A stretch of 50,011 nt of DNA from Caulobacterales bacterium 32-69-10 (GTDB lineage Bacteria; Pseudomonadota; Alphaproteobacteria; Caulobacterales; Caulobacteraceae): the NCBI GenBank assembly GCA_002280485.1, contig NCED01000047.1, positions 1 to 50,011 on the forward strand. Reading direction: 5' to 3'. The position numbers and the translations under genes are program-made. The notes under the pieces are model-generated. The model was given only the letters and a program-made list of their open reading frames with translations, was not told the origin of the DNA and ran no database searches. Below are positions 25,849 to 37,191 of this stretch, piece by piece. The stretch's first letter is position 1. Each line of letters begins with the position of its first letter.

Positions 25849-26778
25849 TCAGGAGATGGGGGCGGCGGGAGCCGCGCCGGCGGTCGGGCCAGCCGGAGCC
25901 TCTACGGGACCGGCGGCGGCGGGCGCGGCGGTGGTCGCCTCGGTCGCGGCGGGCGCCGCAGCCGCGGGGGCCGGAGCCGGAGCCCTGGCGGCGATCCAGG
26001 CGTCGTAGGCGGACTGTTCCAGCACGTCGATCTGGATCGGCATGAAGGCGTGGTCGACGCCGCAGAGCTCGGAGCACTGGCCGTAGTAGACGCCGGGCTT
26101 CTCGGCCTTGAACCAGGTCTCGTTCACCCGGCCGGGGATGGCGTCCACCTTGTTGCCGAAGGCCGGCAGGGCGAAGGCGTGGATCACGTCGGCGCCGGTG
26201 ACCAGCACCCGGACGGTCTTGCCCACGGGCACCACCAGGGGATTGTCGGCGGCGAGGCGGAAGGGGACGCCCTTGGCCTTGGCCTCGGCTTCCGGAAGCT
26301 GGTGGCTGTCGAAGGCGTAGCCGCCGTTGTCCGGGTACTCGTAGCTCCAGTACCACTGGTTGCCGGTCACCTTAACCGTCAGGTCGGGCTTGGGCATGTC
26401 GTGGTAGGCGTAAAGCAGCCGGAACGACCACACCGAGATCAGCATCAGGATCAGGACCGGAAGGACCGTCCAGATCACCTCGATGACGGTGTTGTGCGCC
26501 CACTTGGCCGGCGTCGGGCTCGCCTTCCTGTTGTAGCGAACGACGATCCAGATCAGCAGGCCGAGCACGAAGACCGAGATGGCCGTGATGATCGGAAGCA
26601 GGATCACATTGTGGAAAAAGATCGCATCATGCTTCAGCGACGACGCCGCCGGCTGAAGGTCGATCCCTCGGGGGGTCGGCTGCCCCAGCAGGTCCTGCGC
26701 TCGGGCCTGGACCGCGAATGCGGCCGTCAAAACCGAGGCCGAACCCAAGGCGAGCGCCTTGCGCAACCTGTTCATCAT
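25849..26778 (-). CDS. ctaC: Cytochrome c oxidase subunit II
   Basis: Subunit II carries the CuA centre that accepts electrons from cytochrome c. From ATG 26778 (309 aa) there is a signal peptide (cut near ARA|QDLL), two membrane helices (about 56-80 and 98-118), the QWYWSYEYPD aromatic motif, and the CuA ligands H200, C235, C239, H243 and M246 in YYGQCSELCGVDHAFMPI. The last 45 residues are an alanine/proline-rich, low-complexity extension (APAPAPAAAAPAATEATT...), longer than in most homologs. The frame is open to 26811, but the MMNRLRKALAL start suits a secreted protein. It is the first gene of the cox cluster, 30 bp before ctaD. Confidence 0.95.
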   Translation of the reverse strand: MMNRLRKALALGSASVLTAAFAVQARAQDLLGQPTPRGIDLQPAASSLKHDAIFFHNVILLPIITAISVFVLGLLIWIVVRYNRKASPTPAKWAHNTVIEVIWTVLPVLILMLISVWSFRLLYAYHDMPKPDLTVKVTGNQWYWSYEYPDNGGYAFDSHQLPEAEAKAKGVPFRLAADNPLVVPVGKTVRVLVTGADVIHAFALPAFGNKVDAIPGRVNETWFKAEKPGVYYGQCSELCGVDHAFMPIQIDVLEQSAYDAWIAARAPAPAPAAAAPAATEATTAAPAAAGPVEAPAGPTAGAAPAAPIS

Positions 26779-27116
26779 CACCGCAACATCTCTCAAGACG
26801 GATCGCTCCAACGCCGCCGGCGCGAGGTCCGGCCCAACCGCAGAGACGGCGCCGCCGCCCCCGGAGGGGCGAGGGCGTCCGCCTCGGTCCTGTCATTGGA
26901 GGAGCCCATAGCCCCTCCGTTCGAGGTTGCCAAGGCGATAGCGGGAAGCGGCGCCCTACACCTTGGCCGGATGCCCTGGACAACCTAAGTTATCAATGAT
27001 CACTTGCGCAGGCGTCCGGAACCGGGGCTCCAGGCGGCGATTCGGGAGTTTCCCTATCTCGCGCCGCCGCCCGGACCCGGGTAAGCCTAGGCGCAACCCA
27101 TAAGAGGAAACCGCTG
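26779..27116. other. Divergent intergenic region, ctaC / acyl-CoA dehydrogenase
   Basis: 338 bp with no credible gene; it should hold the promoters of two divergent operons. I see GGAGG...CCTCC arms around 26897-26919 (GGAGGAGCCCATAGCCCCTCC), and a less GC-rich patch near 26985-27006 reading TTATCAATGATCACTTG. That string recurs with three differences at 17616-17632. AGAGGA before ATG 27117 is the ribosome site of the acyl-CoA dehydrogenase gene. No hexamer pair is convincing enough to call. Confidence 0.5.
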
Positions 27117-28901
27117 ATGTCCTACCGCGCCCCGGTCCGTGATCAGGTGTTCCTGCTCAACGAGGTGCTGCGGCTCGAGACCCACTCGAACCTGCCGGGC
27201 TTCGCCGACGCCGCCCCCGAACTGATCGAGCAGATTCTCGAAGAGGGGGCCAAGTTCTGCGAGGGCGTGCTGGCCCCCTTGAACAAGGTCGGCGACCAGG
27301 AGGGCTGCGTGCGCAGCCCGGACGGGTCGGTCAAGACCCCGACAGGCTTCCCGGCCGCCTACAGGCAGATGGCCGAGGGCGGCTGGACCAGCCTGGCGGC
27401 CGACCCAGCGTACGGCGGTCAGGGGTTGCCGGCGGTGCTCAACGTCGCCTTCAGCGAGATGGGCTCGGCGGCCAACATGGCCTTCACCATGTACCCCGGG
27501 CTGGCCCACGGGGCCTATTCAGCCATCCACGTCGGCGGGACCGACGAGCAGAAGGCCCTCTACCTGCCCAAGCTGGTCTCGGGCGAGTGGATGGGGACCA
27601 TGAACCTGACCGAGCCCCAGTGCGGCACCGATCTCGGGCTGCTGCGCACCAAGGCGGTCCCGCAGGCCGACGGGACCTACAAAATCAGTGGCCAGAAGAT
27701 CTGGATCTCCGGCGGCGAGCAGGACTTCACCGACAACATCGTCCACCTGGTCCTGGCCCGCATCGAAGGCGCCCCGGCCGGGACCAAGGGGATCAGCCTC
27801 TTCATCGTGCCGAAGAGGCTGCCCAACGCGGACGGGTCGCTGGGCGCGCGCAACAGCGTCGTTTGCGCCGGCCTGGAAGAGAAGATGGGCATCCATGGCA
27901 ACGCCACCTGCGTCATGGCCTATGACGACGCGACCGGCTTCCTGATCGGCGAGGCCAACCAGGGCCTTCGCCTGATGTTCGTGATGATGAATGAGGCCAG
28001 GCTGGGCGTCGGGGTCCAGGGCCTGGCGATAGCGGACGCGGCCCTCCAGGCCGCCGCCGCCTTCGCCAAGGACCGGCTGCAGGGCCGCTCGATCTCCGGG
28101 GTGAAGAACCCCGACGGCCCGGCCGACCCGATCATCGTCCACCCGGACGTCCGGCGGATGCTGATGGACAGCCGGGCCATCGTCGAAGGCGGCCGAGCCT
28201 TCATGCTGTGGACCGCCCTGCACGGCGACCTGCAGTTGAAGCATCCCGACGAGGCGGTCCGCCAGAAGGCCGGCGACTACATGGCCCTGCTGACCCCGGT
28301 GGTGAAGGCGTTCCTGACCGACCGGGGCTTCCGGGTCTGCTCGGACGCCATGCAGGTTCACGGCGGCTCGGGCTTCACCGAGCACTTCCCCGCCTCGCAG
28401 TACCTGCGCGACGCCCGCATCGCCATGATCTACGAGGGCACAAACGGGGTGCAGGCCCTGGACCTCGTCGGCCGCAAGCTCGGCGCGAACGGCGGGCGCT
28501 CGGTGATGACCTATTTCGCCGAGGTCGACGCCCTGGTCGCCGAGACCACGGACGAGGCGGTGAAGCCCTTCGCCGACGGTCTCGCCGGCGCCAAGGCCCA
28601 GCTGCAGGAGGCCACCTTGTGGCTGATGCAGAACGGCATCGCCAACCCGGACGACGCCGGCGCGGCCTCCAACGACTACCTGCATCTGTTCGGCCTGACG
28701 GCGCTGGCCCACATGTGGCTGCTGATCGCCCGGACCGCGCAGGCGAAGATCGCGGCCGGCTCCACCGACCCGTTCTACTCGAACAAGCTGGTGGTCGGGC
28801 GCTACTATCTGGAGCGGGTCCTGCCCGACACGGCGGCCCACCTCGCCAAACTCAAGACCGGCTCGGCCACCATGATGGCCCTGCCCGCGGAGGCGTTCTG
28901 A
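27117..28901 (+). CDS. Acyl-CoA dehydrogenase (long, DmdC-like type)
   Basis: FAD flavoenzyme that makes the first double bond in acyl-CoA beta-oxidation. The 594 aa are typical of the long family that includes DmdC (3-methylmercaptopropionyl-CoA dehydrogenase) and FadE5-like enzymes. Motifs are [34 protein letters not shown], and the catalytic-base region [18 protein letters not shown] (E440). A C-terminal extension of about 130 residues follows. ATG 27117 is preceded by AGAGGA. It is the first gene of a three-gene beta-oxidation operon, one base before the thiolase. A fatty acyl substrate is more likely than DMSP here because the partners are generic FadA/FadJ. Confidence 0.93.
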   Translation: MSYRAPVRDQVFLLNEVLRLETHSNLPGFADAAPELIEQILEEGAKFCEGVLAPLNKVGDQEGCVRSPDGSVKTPTGFPAAYRQMAEGGWTSLAADPAYGGQGLPAVLNVAFSEMGSAANMAFTMYPGLAHGAYSAIHVGGTDEQKALYLPKLVSGEWMGTMNLTEPQCGTDLGLLRTKAVPQADGTYKISGQKIWISGGEQDFTDNIVHLVLARIEGAPAGTKGISLFIVPKRLPNADGSLGARNSVVCAGLEEKMGIHGNATCVMAYDDATGFLIGEANQGLRLMFVMMNEARLGVGVQGLAIADAALQAAAAFAKDRLQGRSISGVKNPDGPADPIIVHPDVRRMLMDSRAIVEGGRAFMLWTALHGDLQLKHPDEAVRQKAGDYMALLTPVVKAFLTDRGFRVCSDAMQVHGGSGFTEHFPASQYLRDARIAMIYEGTNGVQALDLVGRKLGANGGRSVMTYFAEVDALVAETTDEAVKPFADGLAGAKAQLQEATLWLMQNGIANPDDAGAASNDYLHLFGLTALAHMWLLIARTAQAKIAAGSTDPFYSNKLVVGRYYLERVLPDTAAHLAKLKTGSATMMALPAEAF

Positions 28902-28902
28902 C

Positions 28903-30108
<1,206 letters not shown>

Positions 30109-30119
30109 GGAGCCGGGCG

Positions 30120-32291
30120 ATGGAAAACTTCAAGATCGAGATCGACGACGACGGCATCGCGCTGGTCAAGTTCAACGTCCCCGGCCGCAGCATGAACACC
30201 ATTACCGCCAAGGTGATGGCCGAGCTGCCTCAGCTGGTCGAGCGGTTGAAGACGGACCCGGCGATCAAGGGCGCGGTCCTGACCTCGGGCAAGGACAACG
30301 GATTCTGCGCCGGCGCCGACCTGACCGAGCTTGCGGCCCAGGCCGGGTCCGGCTCGCCGACCCAGGCCTTCGAGATCATGTACGGCCTCAACAAGTCCCT
30401 GCGCGGGCTGGAGACATGCGGCAAGCCGGTGGCCGCCGCGATCAACGGCCTGGCCCTGGGCGGCGGCTTCGAGATCGTGCTGGCGTGCCACTATCGGGTG
30501 GCCGGCGACAGCGCCAAGATCCAGCTCGGCCTGCCCGAGGGCAAGGTCGGCCTGATGCCCGGCGGCGGCGGCACCCAGCGGGTGACGCGCATGATCGGGG
30601 TGATGGCGGCCGGTCCCATCCTGCTGGAGAGCAAGATCCTGCGGCCCAAGGACGCCCTGGGCCAGGGGCTGATCAACGAGGTCGTGGCCGTCGGGTCCGA
30701 GGTCGAGGCGGCCAAGGCCTGGGTCAAGGCCAAGGGCGACGCGGTGCAGCCGTGGGACAAGCGGGACTATCGCCTGCCCGGCGGCGGCCCCTACACGGCG
30801 TCGGGCAGCCAGGTGTTCATCGCCGGCAACGCCATGCTGCGCAAATCGACCTTCGGCAACTACCCCGCCCAGCTCAACATGATGAAGGCGGTCTACGAGG
30901 GCGTGCAGCTGCCGATGGACGCCGCCCTGCGCGTCGAGAGCCGCTATTTCGTCAAGACCATGCTGACGCCCCAGGCCAAGGGGATGATCCGCTCGCTGTT
31001 CGTCTCCATGCAGGAACTGGGCAAGGGCGTGGCCCGTCCCGCCAATGTCCCGCCCACCGACATCAAGAAGGTCGCTGTGCTGGGCGCCGGCATGATGGGC
31101 GCCGGCATCGCCTATGTGCAGGCCATGGCCGGCATCGAGACGGTGCTGATCGACGTCAAGCAGGAGGCCGCGGACAAGGGCAAGGCCCACGTGGAAGAGC
31201 TGCTGAAGAAGCGGGTCGGCCGCGGGCAGATGACGGACGAGAAGATGGCGGCCACCCTGGCCCTGGTCACGGCCACCACCGACTACGCCCTCGTGAAGGG
31301 CTCGGACCTCGTGGTCGAGGCGGTGTTCGAGAACCGGCAGATCAAGGCCGAGGTGACCAGGAAGGCCGAGGCCGAGCTGTCGCAGGAGGCCGTGTTCGGC
31401 TCCAACACCTCGACCCTGCCCATCACGGGCCTGGCCGAAGCCTCGGCTCGGCCCGAGCGGTTTATCGGCGTCCACTTCTTCTCGCCGGTCGACAAGATGA
31501 TGCTGGTCGAGATCATCAAGGGCGAGCAGACCGGCGACGAGGCGACCGCCGCCGCCATCGACTATGTGCTCAAGATCAAGAAGACCCCGATCGTGGTCCA
31601 CGACAGCCGCGGGTTCTACACCTCGCGCTGCTTCATGACCTTCCTGCAGGAGGGGATGGAGATGCTGATCGAGGGGATCGCCCCGGCCATCATCGACAAT
31701 GTCGGCCGCATGACCGGCATGCCCCGCGGCCCCCTGGAGATGACCGACGACGTCGCGCTCGACCTCGCCCACAAGATCGTCGAACAGACCGCCAAGGACC
31801 TGGGCGACGCCTACACCCCCGGCCTGATGGACGCCCTGCTGCAGAAGCTCGTGGTCGACCTCGGGCGATACGGCCGCAAGAACGGCAAGGGCTTCTACGA
31901 CTATCCCGAGAGCGGGCCCAAGCGCCTGTGGCCGGGCCTCTCCGAAATCGCCCGGGTCAAGGTCAATGAGACCGATCCGGCGCTCGTGGAGGAGATCAAG
32001 ACCCGGCTGCTCTACCGCCAGGCGGTGGAGGCGGCGCGTTGCTTCGAGGAGGGCGTGGTCACCGACGCCCGCGACGCCGACGTGGGCGCGATCCTGGGCT
32101 GGGGCTTCGCGCCCTGGACGGGCGGGCCCCTGTCGCTGATCGACGCCGTCGGAGCCAAGGCCTTCGTCGAGACCTGCGACCGGCTGGCCGCGGCCTACGG
32201 CGACCGCTTCGCCCCGCCCAATCTGCTTCGGGAAATGGCGGCGAACGGCGGCAGCTTCTACGGCCCCGAGGGGGCGGCGCGGGCGGCCTGA
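30120..32291 (+). CDS. fadJ: FadJ/FadB-type fusion: enoyl-CoA hydratase / 3-hydroxyacyl-CoA dehydrogenase
   Basis: Bifunctional beta-oxidation alpha subunit, 723 aa from ATG 30120 (after GAGGAGCCGGGCG); an open frame before it is a shadow. Residues 1-190 form the crotonase domain: [11 protein letters not shown] oxyanion-hole loop, [17 protein letters not shown], and [18 protein letters not shown] with the catalytic Glu. From about residue 318 the NAD-binding Rossmann motif [19 protein letters not shown] begins the dehydrogenase, with [16 protein letters not shown] and [11 protein letters not shown] further on and a C-terminal repeat domain. It acts with the upstream thiolase on fatty acyl-CoAs. 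fadB is an equally valid name for such alpha chains; the gene order does not settle it. Confidence 0.93.
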   Translation: MENFKIEIDDDGIALVKFNVPGRSMNTITAKVMAELPQLVERLKTDPAIKGAVLTSGKDNGFCAGADLTELAAQAGSGSPTQAFEIMYGLNKSLRGLETCGKPVAAAINGLALGGGFEIVLACHYRVAGDSAKIQLGLPEGKVGLMPGGGGTQRVTRMIGVMAAGPILLESKILRPKDALGQGLINEVVAVGSEVEAAKAWVKAKGDAVQPWDKRDYRLPGGGPYTASGSQVFIAGNAMLRKSTFGNYPAQLNMMKAVYEGVQLPMDAALRVESRYFVKTMLTPQAKGMIRSLFVSMQELGKGVARPANVPPTDIKKVAVLGAGMMGAGIAYVQAMAGIETVLIDVKQEAADKGKAHVEELLKKRVGRGQMTDEKMAATLALVTATTDYALVKGSDLVVEAVFENRQIKAEVTRKAEAELSQEAVFGSNTSTLPITGLAEASARPERFIGVHFFSPVDKMMLVEIIKGEQTGDEATAAAIDYVLKIKKTPIVVHDSRGFYTSRCFMTFLQEGMEMLIEGIAPAIIDNVGRMTGMPRGPLEMTDDVALDLAHKIVEQTAKDLGDAYTPGLMDALLQKLVVDLGRYGRKNGKGFYDYPESGPKRLWPGLSEIARVKVNETDPALVEEIKTRLLYRQAVEAARCFEEGVVTDARDADVGAILGWGFAPWTGGPLSLIDAVGAKAFVETCDRLAAAYGDRFAPPNLLREMAANGGSFYGPEGAARAA

Positions 32292-32356
32292 GCCAGGCTT
32301 TTTCGTCCGGCTTCACCTGCCGTTAGCCCAAGCGACGTTACCGTCTCGTCGTGGGG

Positions 32357-34141
32357 ATGTGGCGGAAATCCGTATTGATGCTGAGCGAAAAGACGGCTCA
32401 GGGCCTGACCTACGCAGCGGGTGTGCGTCGCGCTCAGGCGCCGTTGCGCGTCGTCATCGCCCTTGTCCTGGCCGTCACCTTCCACACCCAGCTCGTCACC
32501 GACTGGCTTTGGATCTGGTTCGGCGGTTATGTGGCCTGCCAGCTTCTGGAGGTCTGGGCGCTCTGGCCGTTCAGGCCCGAACGCGCGACGTCGCCGCCCG
32601 CGTGGCGTATCGGCTTGGCCCTGGTCTCGATCTTCCTCCTGGGGAGCGTGTACGGGGCGATCGCCATTCCCCTTTGGATGGCGCCGGGGTCGCTTGGTCC
32701 GGCCGGGGCGGCGTTGCTGCTCGCCGGGGGCATCCTCAATGTGCTCAGCCATAGCCGCGGCTCGTCCCTGGCTTTCATGGCCGGCGCCGTTCCGTTCGCA
32801 GCCTATCTGGTGGCCGCGCCCCTGATCGACCGGGCGGTCCGGGGGGCCGATCCGTTCAGCCTGCCATTCATCCTCGTCGGGGTGCTGTTCCTGGTCGCCG
32901 CGGTTGTGGTGTTTCGCGCCGCCGAGCGCCTGACCGAGGCCCAGACCCGGTCCGTGGCCGAGCTCGACGCCCGCCGCGCCGGGGCCGAGGCCACGTCGGA
33001 AGCCAAGTCCACCTTCGCGGCCATGGTCAGCCATGAGCTGCGCACCCCGCTCAGCGCCATCCTCGCCGCCGCGGGCGAGATCCAGCGCCGCGCCGCCGAG
33101 CCGGAGGTGCGCGAGCGCGCCGGCCTGATCGCCCAGGGCGGGCGGTTGATGCGCGCCCTGCTCGACGACCTGCTCGACCTGTCCAAGCTCGAGGCCGGGC
33201 GGATGCGGGTCGAGGACATTCCCTTCGACCTGCAGCTGCTGGTCGAGGACCTGTCGCTGTTCTGGTCGTCGGAGGCCCAGCGCAAGGGCCTGGCCCTGAC
33301 CCTGCACGGCGCCGAGACCCTGCCGCACAAGGCTGAGGGCGATCCGATGCGCCTGCGCCAGATCCTCAACAACCTGCTGTCCAACGCGGTGAAGTTCACC
33401 GAGTCGGGCGGGGTGCGGATCGAGGTCGCCCACCACGAGACCCCGGGCCAGCGGCTGGTCCTGCGCGTCTGCGTCGTCGATACCGGCCGCGGCGTCAGCC
33501 CCGACCGGCTGGCCCGCATCTTCACCCCGTTCGACCAGGGCGACGTCTCGACCGCGCGCACCCACGGGGGCAGCGGCCTCGGCCTCGCCATCAGCCGCGA
33601 GCTCGCCCGCCTCATGGGGGGCGACCTGTCCGTCGAGAGCCGGGAGGGCGAGGGTTCGCGCTTCACGATCCTGGCCAGCCTGGGGCGCAGCGCCTCCGCC
33701 CCCGTCGCCGCCTCCGCCTCGCCGCCCCCGCCGCCGCCGGCCCTGGCCGTCCGCATCCTCGTCGTGGACGACCACGAGATGGGCCGCCGCGCCCTGACCC
33801 TTCTCCTTGGGCCCCTCGGGGCGCAGGTCGCCACGGCCGAAAGCGCCCGGGCCGCTCTGCAGCTGCTGTCCCTTGAGCGTTTCGACCTGGTGCTGATGGA
33901 CGTGACCATGGCCGGTATGGACGGGCTGGAAGCCTGCCGCCGCCTGCGGGCCGACCCTGGCCCCAATCAGGGAACGCCGGTCCTCGCTGTGACCGGCCTG
34001 ACCTCCGAGAAGGACGTCCAGGCCTGCCTGGCCGCCGGCATGACCGGCTGGGTCGCCAAACCCGTCGACGCGCAGAAGCTCTACGACGCGATCGAGGGCG
34101 TCCTTGCAGATCAGGATGACCCGGCCACGGCGGCGGCCTGA
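32357..34141 (+). CDS. Membrane hybrid sensor histidine kinase with receiver domain
   Basis: About 594 aa. An N-terminal block of six or so hydrophobic helices (residues 25-190) has no recognised sensor domain. A short coil then leads to HisKA with the phosphorylated His in MVSHELRTPLSAI (H226). The HATPase core follows: NNLLSNAVKFTESG (N box), VVDTGRGVSPDRLARIF (G1) and GGSGLGLAISRELARLMGG (G2). After a proline-rich linker a receiver domain carries D515 in LVLMDVTMAGMDG and the VAKPVD lysine. Starts at GTG 32351, ATG 32357 or ATG 32378 are all possible; none has a strong ribosome site. Its 3' end overlaps the convergent vsr gene by 31 bp. The signal is unknown. Confidence 0.9.
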   Translation: MWRKSVLMLSEKTAQGLTYAAGVRRAQAPLRVVIALVLAVTFHTQLVTDWLWIWFGGYVACQLLEVWALWPFRPERATSPPAWRIGLALVSIFLLGSVYGAIAIPLWMAPGSLGPAGAALLLAGGILNVLSHSRGSSLAFMAGAVPFAAYLVAAPLIDRAVRGADPFSLPFILVGVLFLVAAVVVFRAAERLTEAQTRSVAELDARRAGAEATSEAKSTFAAMVSHELRTPLSAILAAAGEIQRRAAEPEVRERAGLIAQGGRLMRALLDDLLDLSKLEAGRMRVEDIPFDLQLLVEDLSLFWSSEAQRKGLALTLHGAETLPHKAEGDPMRLRQILNNLLSNAVKFTESGGVRIEVAHHETPGQRLVLRVCVVDTGRGVSPDRLARIFTPFDQGDVSTARTHGGSGLGLAISRELARLMGGDLSVESREGEGSRFTILASLGRSASAPVAASASPPPPPPALAVRILVVDDHEMGRRALTLLLGPLGAQVATAESARAALQLLSLERFDLVLMDVTMAGMDGLEACRRLRADPGPNQGTPVLAVTGLTSEKDVQACLAAGMTGWVAKPVDAQKLYDAIEGVLADQDDPATAAA

Positions 34142-34599
34142 TTACTGTCCCGCGGCGATGAGCGGTCAGTCAGGGCGCGCGGAAGCTCACGCCCCAACCT
34201 CGCCTCGAGCGCCGCCTCGTCCTTGAGTTCGCACTCCCACACCACGACGGCGCGCCAGCCCATCGCCTGCAGGGCGGCGGTGGAGGCGATGTCGCGGGCC
34301 CGGTTGCGTGCGATCTTGGCGGTCCAGTAGGCGGCGTTGGCCTTGGGGGCCCGGGCGCCCCGCTTGCAGTCGTGGCCGTGCCAGAAGCAGCCGTGGACGA
34401 AGATCGCCGCCTTGCGCCCCGCCATGGCCACGTCCGGCGAGCCGGGCAGATCCTTGCGGTGCAAGCGGTAGCCGATCCCCATCCGCCTCAGCAGGCGGCG
34501 CAGCTTGATCTCGGCCGAACTGTTCTTGCCTGGCACCTTGCGCATCACCGCCGAGCGCTGCTCGACGGTGAAGACGTCCGTTCCGGGCTTTTCCCTCAC
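34111..34599 (-). CDS. vsr: Very-short-patch-repair endonuclease (Vsr)
   Basis: Vsr nicks 5' of T in T:G mismatches formed by deamination of 5-methylcytosine, protecting against the mutagenicity of a Dcm-type methyltransferase. The 162-residue product has the family core: [15 protein letters not shown], then [20 protein letters not shown] with the catalytic D56, and the zinc-binding CFWHGHDCK (C71, H74, H76, C78). ATG 34599 overlaps the cysK stop (ATGA), so it is coupled to cysK, not directly to the methyltransferase gene 1.1 kb upstream. The tail runs 31 bp into the convergent kinase gene. Confidence 0.92.
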   Translation of the reverse strand: MREKPGTDVFTVEQRSAVMRKVPGKNSSAEIKLRRLLRRMGIGYRLHRKDLPGSPDVAMAGRKAAIFVHGCFWHGHDCKRGARAPKANAAYWTAKIARNRARDIASTAALQAMGWRAVVVWECELKDEAALEARLGRELPRALTDRSSPRDSNQAAAVAGSS

Positions 34600-35585
34600 A
34601 GCCCTTCGAACAGGGCCGTCGACAGATAGCGCTCGGCGAAGCTGGGCACGATCACCACGATCAGCTTGCCGGCCATGTCGTCCCGCGCCGCCACCCGGAA
34701 CGCGGCGGAGACCGCGCCGCCGGACGAGATGCCCCCGGGGATGCCGTCCGTGCGCGCCATGCGGCGGGCCATATCGAAGCTCTCCTCGTTGGAGATGGTG
34801 ACCACCTCGTCGATGACGCCGCGGTCGAGGATTCCCGGCACGAAGCCCGCGCCGATACCCTGGACCTTGTGCGGGCCCGGCTGGCCGCCCGACAGGACGG
34901 CGGAGTTCTCGGGCTCGACCGCGACCATCTTCACCGAGGGCTTGCGGCCCTTCAGCAGGTGACCGACGCCGGTGATGGTGCCGCCGGTGCCGACGCCGGA
35001 GACGACGGCGTCCACCGCGCCCGCGGTGTCGTTCCAGATCTCCTCGCCGGTCGAGATCTGATGGATCTGCGGGTTGGCGGGGTTCTCGAACTGCTGCGGC
35101 ATGATCGAGCCGGGGATCTCGGCCAGCAGTTCCTGGGCCCTGCCGACCGCGCCGCGCATGCCTTTCTCGGCCGGGGTCAGCTCCAGCCGGGCGCCGAGCA
35201 GCAGCAGCATTTTACGCCGCTCCATCGACATGCTCTCAGGCATGACCAGGATCAGCTTGTAGCCTTTGGAGGCGCAGACGAAGGCGAGCGCGATGCCGGT
35301 GTTGCCGCTGGTCGGCTCGACGATGGTGGTCCCGTCCTTGATCAGGCCCTTGGCTTCCAGGGCCTCGATCATCGCGACGCCGATGCGGTCCTTGACGCTG
35401 GACAGGGGGTTGAAGAACTCCAGCTTGGCCACGACCTCGCCCTTGGGCTTCAGCTCGGCGGTGAGCCGGGGCAGGCGGACCAGGGGGGTGTCGCCGATCA
35501 GATCGACGATGGAGTCGTAAATCTTGCCCCGCCCGGTGCGGCTGAAGCGGGAGGTGTCGTTCTGGGCCGTAGGTGCGGAATCCAT
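34596..35585 (-). CDS. cysK: Cysteine synthase A
   Basis: PLP enzyme joining O-acetylserine and sulfide to cysteine. From ATG 35585 (329 aa) the PLP lysine lies in [11 protein letters not shown] (K65), the substrate loop is [10 protein letters not shown] (T92-G97), and the phosphate-binding GTGGTITG follows near residue 190. It ends [14 protein letters not shown], complete for the family. The frame is open to 35621 but the extra residues are not family-like. The position is odd: it lies between a cytosine methyltransferase and vsr, all on one strand, and its TGA overlaps the vsr ATG. A sulfur-assimilation neighbour is absent. Confidence 0.95.
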   Translation of the reverse strand: MDSAPTAQNDTSRFSRTGRGKIYDSIVDLIGDTPLVRLPRLTAELKPKGEVVAKLEFFNPLSSVKDRIGVAMIEALEAKGLIKDGTTIVEPTSGNTGIALAFVCASKGYKLILVMPESMSMERRKMLLLLGARLELTPAEKGMRGAVGRAQELLAEIPGSIMPQQFENPANPQIHQISTGEEIWNDTAGAVDAVVSGVGTGGTITGVGHLLKGRKPSVKMVAVEPENSAVLSGGQPGPHKVQGIGAGFVPGILDRGVIDEVVTISNEESFDMARRMARTDGIPGGISSGGAVSAAFRVAARDDMAGKLIVVIVPSFAERYLSTALFEGL

Positions 35586-35683
35586 GGCGCTGTCTCGTCG
35601 GTGATGGGGACCTTCAGCCACATAGATAAGGCGGACGCGGCGGCTTGTCGCGGGGGGTTATCCTGCCCGCACGCCCAGAGAAC

Positions 35684-36691
35684 CTATTCCGCCGCCAGGG
35701 CCGCGCCCGGAAGCAGCAGGGGTTCGAGCAGCTGCTCGGCCAGGTGGCGGACCACGGGGGCGGCCACCCCGTCGCCGATCAGGTGCAGGGCGGCGGTCTG
35801 GGTCGCGGGCAGGCGGTAGCTGTCTGGCAGGCCCATCAGACGGGCGCCCTCGCGGGGGGAGAGGGTGCGGCTGCGAACCCGCGGGCCGTCGACCACCAGC
35901 AGCATCTGGCGAGAGGACCCTCCGCCGGGGGTGCGCAGGCAGCCGGCCACGCCGTCGAACCGCACCTCGGCCCGCTGATGCTGCTGGCCGTTCTCGATCC
36001 GCATGCGGCGGAACACGGCTCCGAGATCCTGGTTGCGGGCCGGCGGGGCGGCCAGGCGCCACCAGACCCAGTGGGTTCGCACGGCCTGGGGCAGGCGGCC
36101 TTGCGCCTCCACCACCCGGTGTCCGTGGAAGGGCGCGGCCGGGCCGGGCAGGGTGAGATGGGCGGCCGGGGCGTCGCGGGTCAGCACCAGGAACATCCGC
36201 GGCCGCGACTGGGGGGTGAACAGGGCCGCGTCCACCTCGACCGCCCCGAACCGCCAGCCCTGCCGCGCCAGGGTTTCGCACAGGGCGGTGAAATCGCCGC
36301 CGCCGCGGGAGTTGAGCAGGCCGACCACGTTCTCCAGCACCACCAGCCGGGGGGCGCGGCCCTGGCGGTCCAGGGTCTCGATCAGTCGCCAGAACCCCCA
36401 GAAGGCCGAGGACCGGGCGCCGGACAGGCCGGCCCGCTTGCCGGCCATGCTGACGTCCTGGCAGGGGGAGGAGGCCCAGGCGAGGTCGGCGCGGCCCGGC
36501 AGCCGGTCGGGCGAGAGGTCCCACACGTCCCCGACGGCCAGGTGGTCGCCGCCCCAGTTCTCCCGGTAGCTCTCGGCCTTCTTGGCGTCGAAGTCGTTGG
36601 CGAACAGGCAGCGCCAGCCGTCGCCGAGGCCGCAGCGGGCCATGCCGCCGCCGGCGAAGAACTCGTAGTAGGTGAATGGCGCGCCGGTCAT
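35684..36691 (-). CDS. DNA (cytosine-5) methyltransferase
   Basis: Type II-like C5 methyltransferase, 335 aa from ATG 36691 (another ATG lies two codons upstream at 36697, after AGGG). Motif I is FFAGGGMARCGLG (AdoMet binding), motif IV is WASSPCQDVSMAG with the nucleophile C77, motif VI is VLENVVGLL and motif VIII is FTPQSRPRMFLV. The target-recognition stretch spans about residues 200-270, and motifs IX-X end with LIGDGVAAPVVRHLAEQLL. No restriction endonuclease is adjacent, but a vsr repair gene lies downstream beyond cysK, so a solitary Dcm-like role is likely. The recognised sequence cannot be predicted here. Confidence 0.92.
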   Translation of the reverse strand: MTGAPFTYYEFFAGGGMARCGLGDGWRCLFANDFDAKKAESYRENWGGDHLAVGDVWDLSPDRLPGRADLAWASSPCQDVSMAGKRAGLSGARSSAFWGFWRLIETLDRQGRAPRLVVLENVVGLLNSRGGGDFTALCETLARQGWRFGAVEVDAALFTPQSRPRMFLVLTRDAPAAHLTLPGPAAPFHGHRVVEAQGRLPQAVRTHWVWWRLAAPPARNQDLGAVFRRMRIENGQQHQRAEVRFDGVAGCLRTPGGGSSRQMLLVVDGPRVRSRTLSPREGARLMGLPDSYRLPATQTAALHLIGDGVAAPVVRHLAEQLLEPLLLPGAALAAE

Positions 36692-36728
36692 TAGCATCGG
36701 ACCCTGGACTGAATCGCGAGGCCGATCC

Positions 36729-37181
36729 ATGCGCGCCGCAGCTCTGCTGCTCGGGACCGTTCTGGTGCTGCTCGCCGCCTGCAATCGCAGCGGCGACTCC
36801 AACCCCGCCCCGGAGCCGCCCGCCGACGCCCCGGCCGAGGCCGCGGTCAGACCGACGGTCGATTTCTCCCGCCCGCTCAACGCCCTGGGCAACGAGCCAT
36901 TCTGGGCGCTGAAGATTCGCCCCGAGGGCCTGAGCTTCAGCGCCCCCGACGCCAAGGACATTACCGCCAGGAACGAGGGCCCGAAGGTCGACACCGACCA
37001 GGCGACCTGGTCGGCGGCCGGCAGCGACGGGGCGCCCCTGTCGGTGGTGCTCAAGGCGGCCGTCTGCGAGGACGGCATGTCGGGCCTCAACTACCCCTTC
37101 ACCGCCACGCTGAGCGCCGGCGGCAAGGCGCTGTCGGGCTGCGCGGCCTATGCCGACGCCATGCCGAGGGAGGGGGGCTGA
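36729..37181 (+). CDS. Lipoprotein of unknown function (COG3650-like)
   Basis: 150 aa from ATG 36729. A lipoprotein signal peptide (MRAALLLGTVLVLL-type) ends in the lipobox LLAAC with the acylated Cys near residue 18. A Pro/Ala/Glu-rich linker of about 25 residues follows. The domain contains GNEPFWALKI, VVLKAAVCEDGMSGLNYPF and GKALSGCAAYAD; the NEPFW and CxDGMSGxxYP-type motifs recur in a family of small envelope proteins of unknown role. The two domain cysteines may pair. It is divergent from the methyltransferase with only about 35 bp between starts. Confidence 0.85.
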   Translation: MRAAALLLGTVLVLLAACNRSGDSNPAPEPPADAPAEAAVRPTVDFSRPLNALGNEPFWALKIRPEGLSFSAPDAKDITARNEGPKVDTDQATWSAAGSDGAPLSVVLKAAVCEDGMSGLNYPFTATLSAGGKALSGCAAYADAMPREGG

Positions 37182-37191
37182 GGGCCTGCGG

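Noticed and set aside
26985..27006. FNR/FixK box before the acyl-CoA dehydrogenase operon
   Set aside because: TTATCAATGATCACTTG has GATCA and TTATC parts, but the spacing and bases do not fit TTGAT-N4-ATCAA.
34111..36697. Complete type II restriction-modification system
   Set aside because: Only a methyltransferase and a Vsr repair nuclease are present; no restriction endonuclease candidate lies between or beside them.
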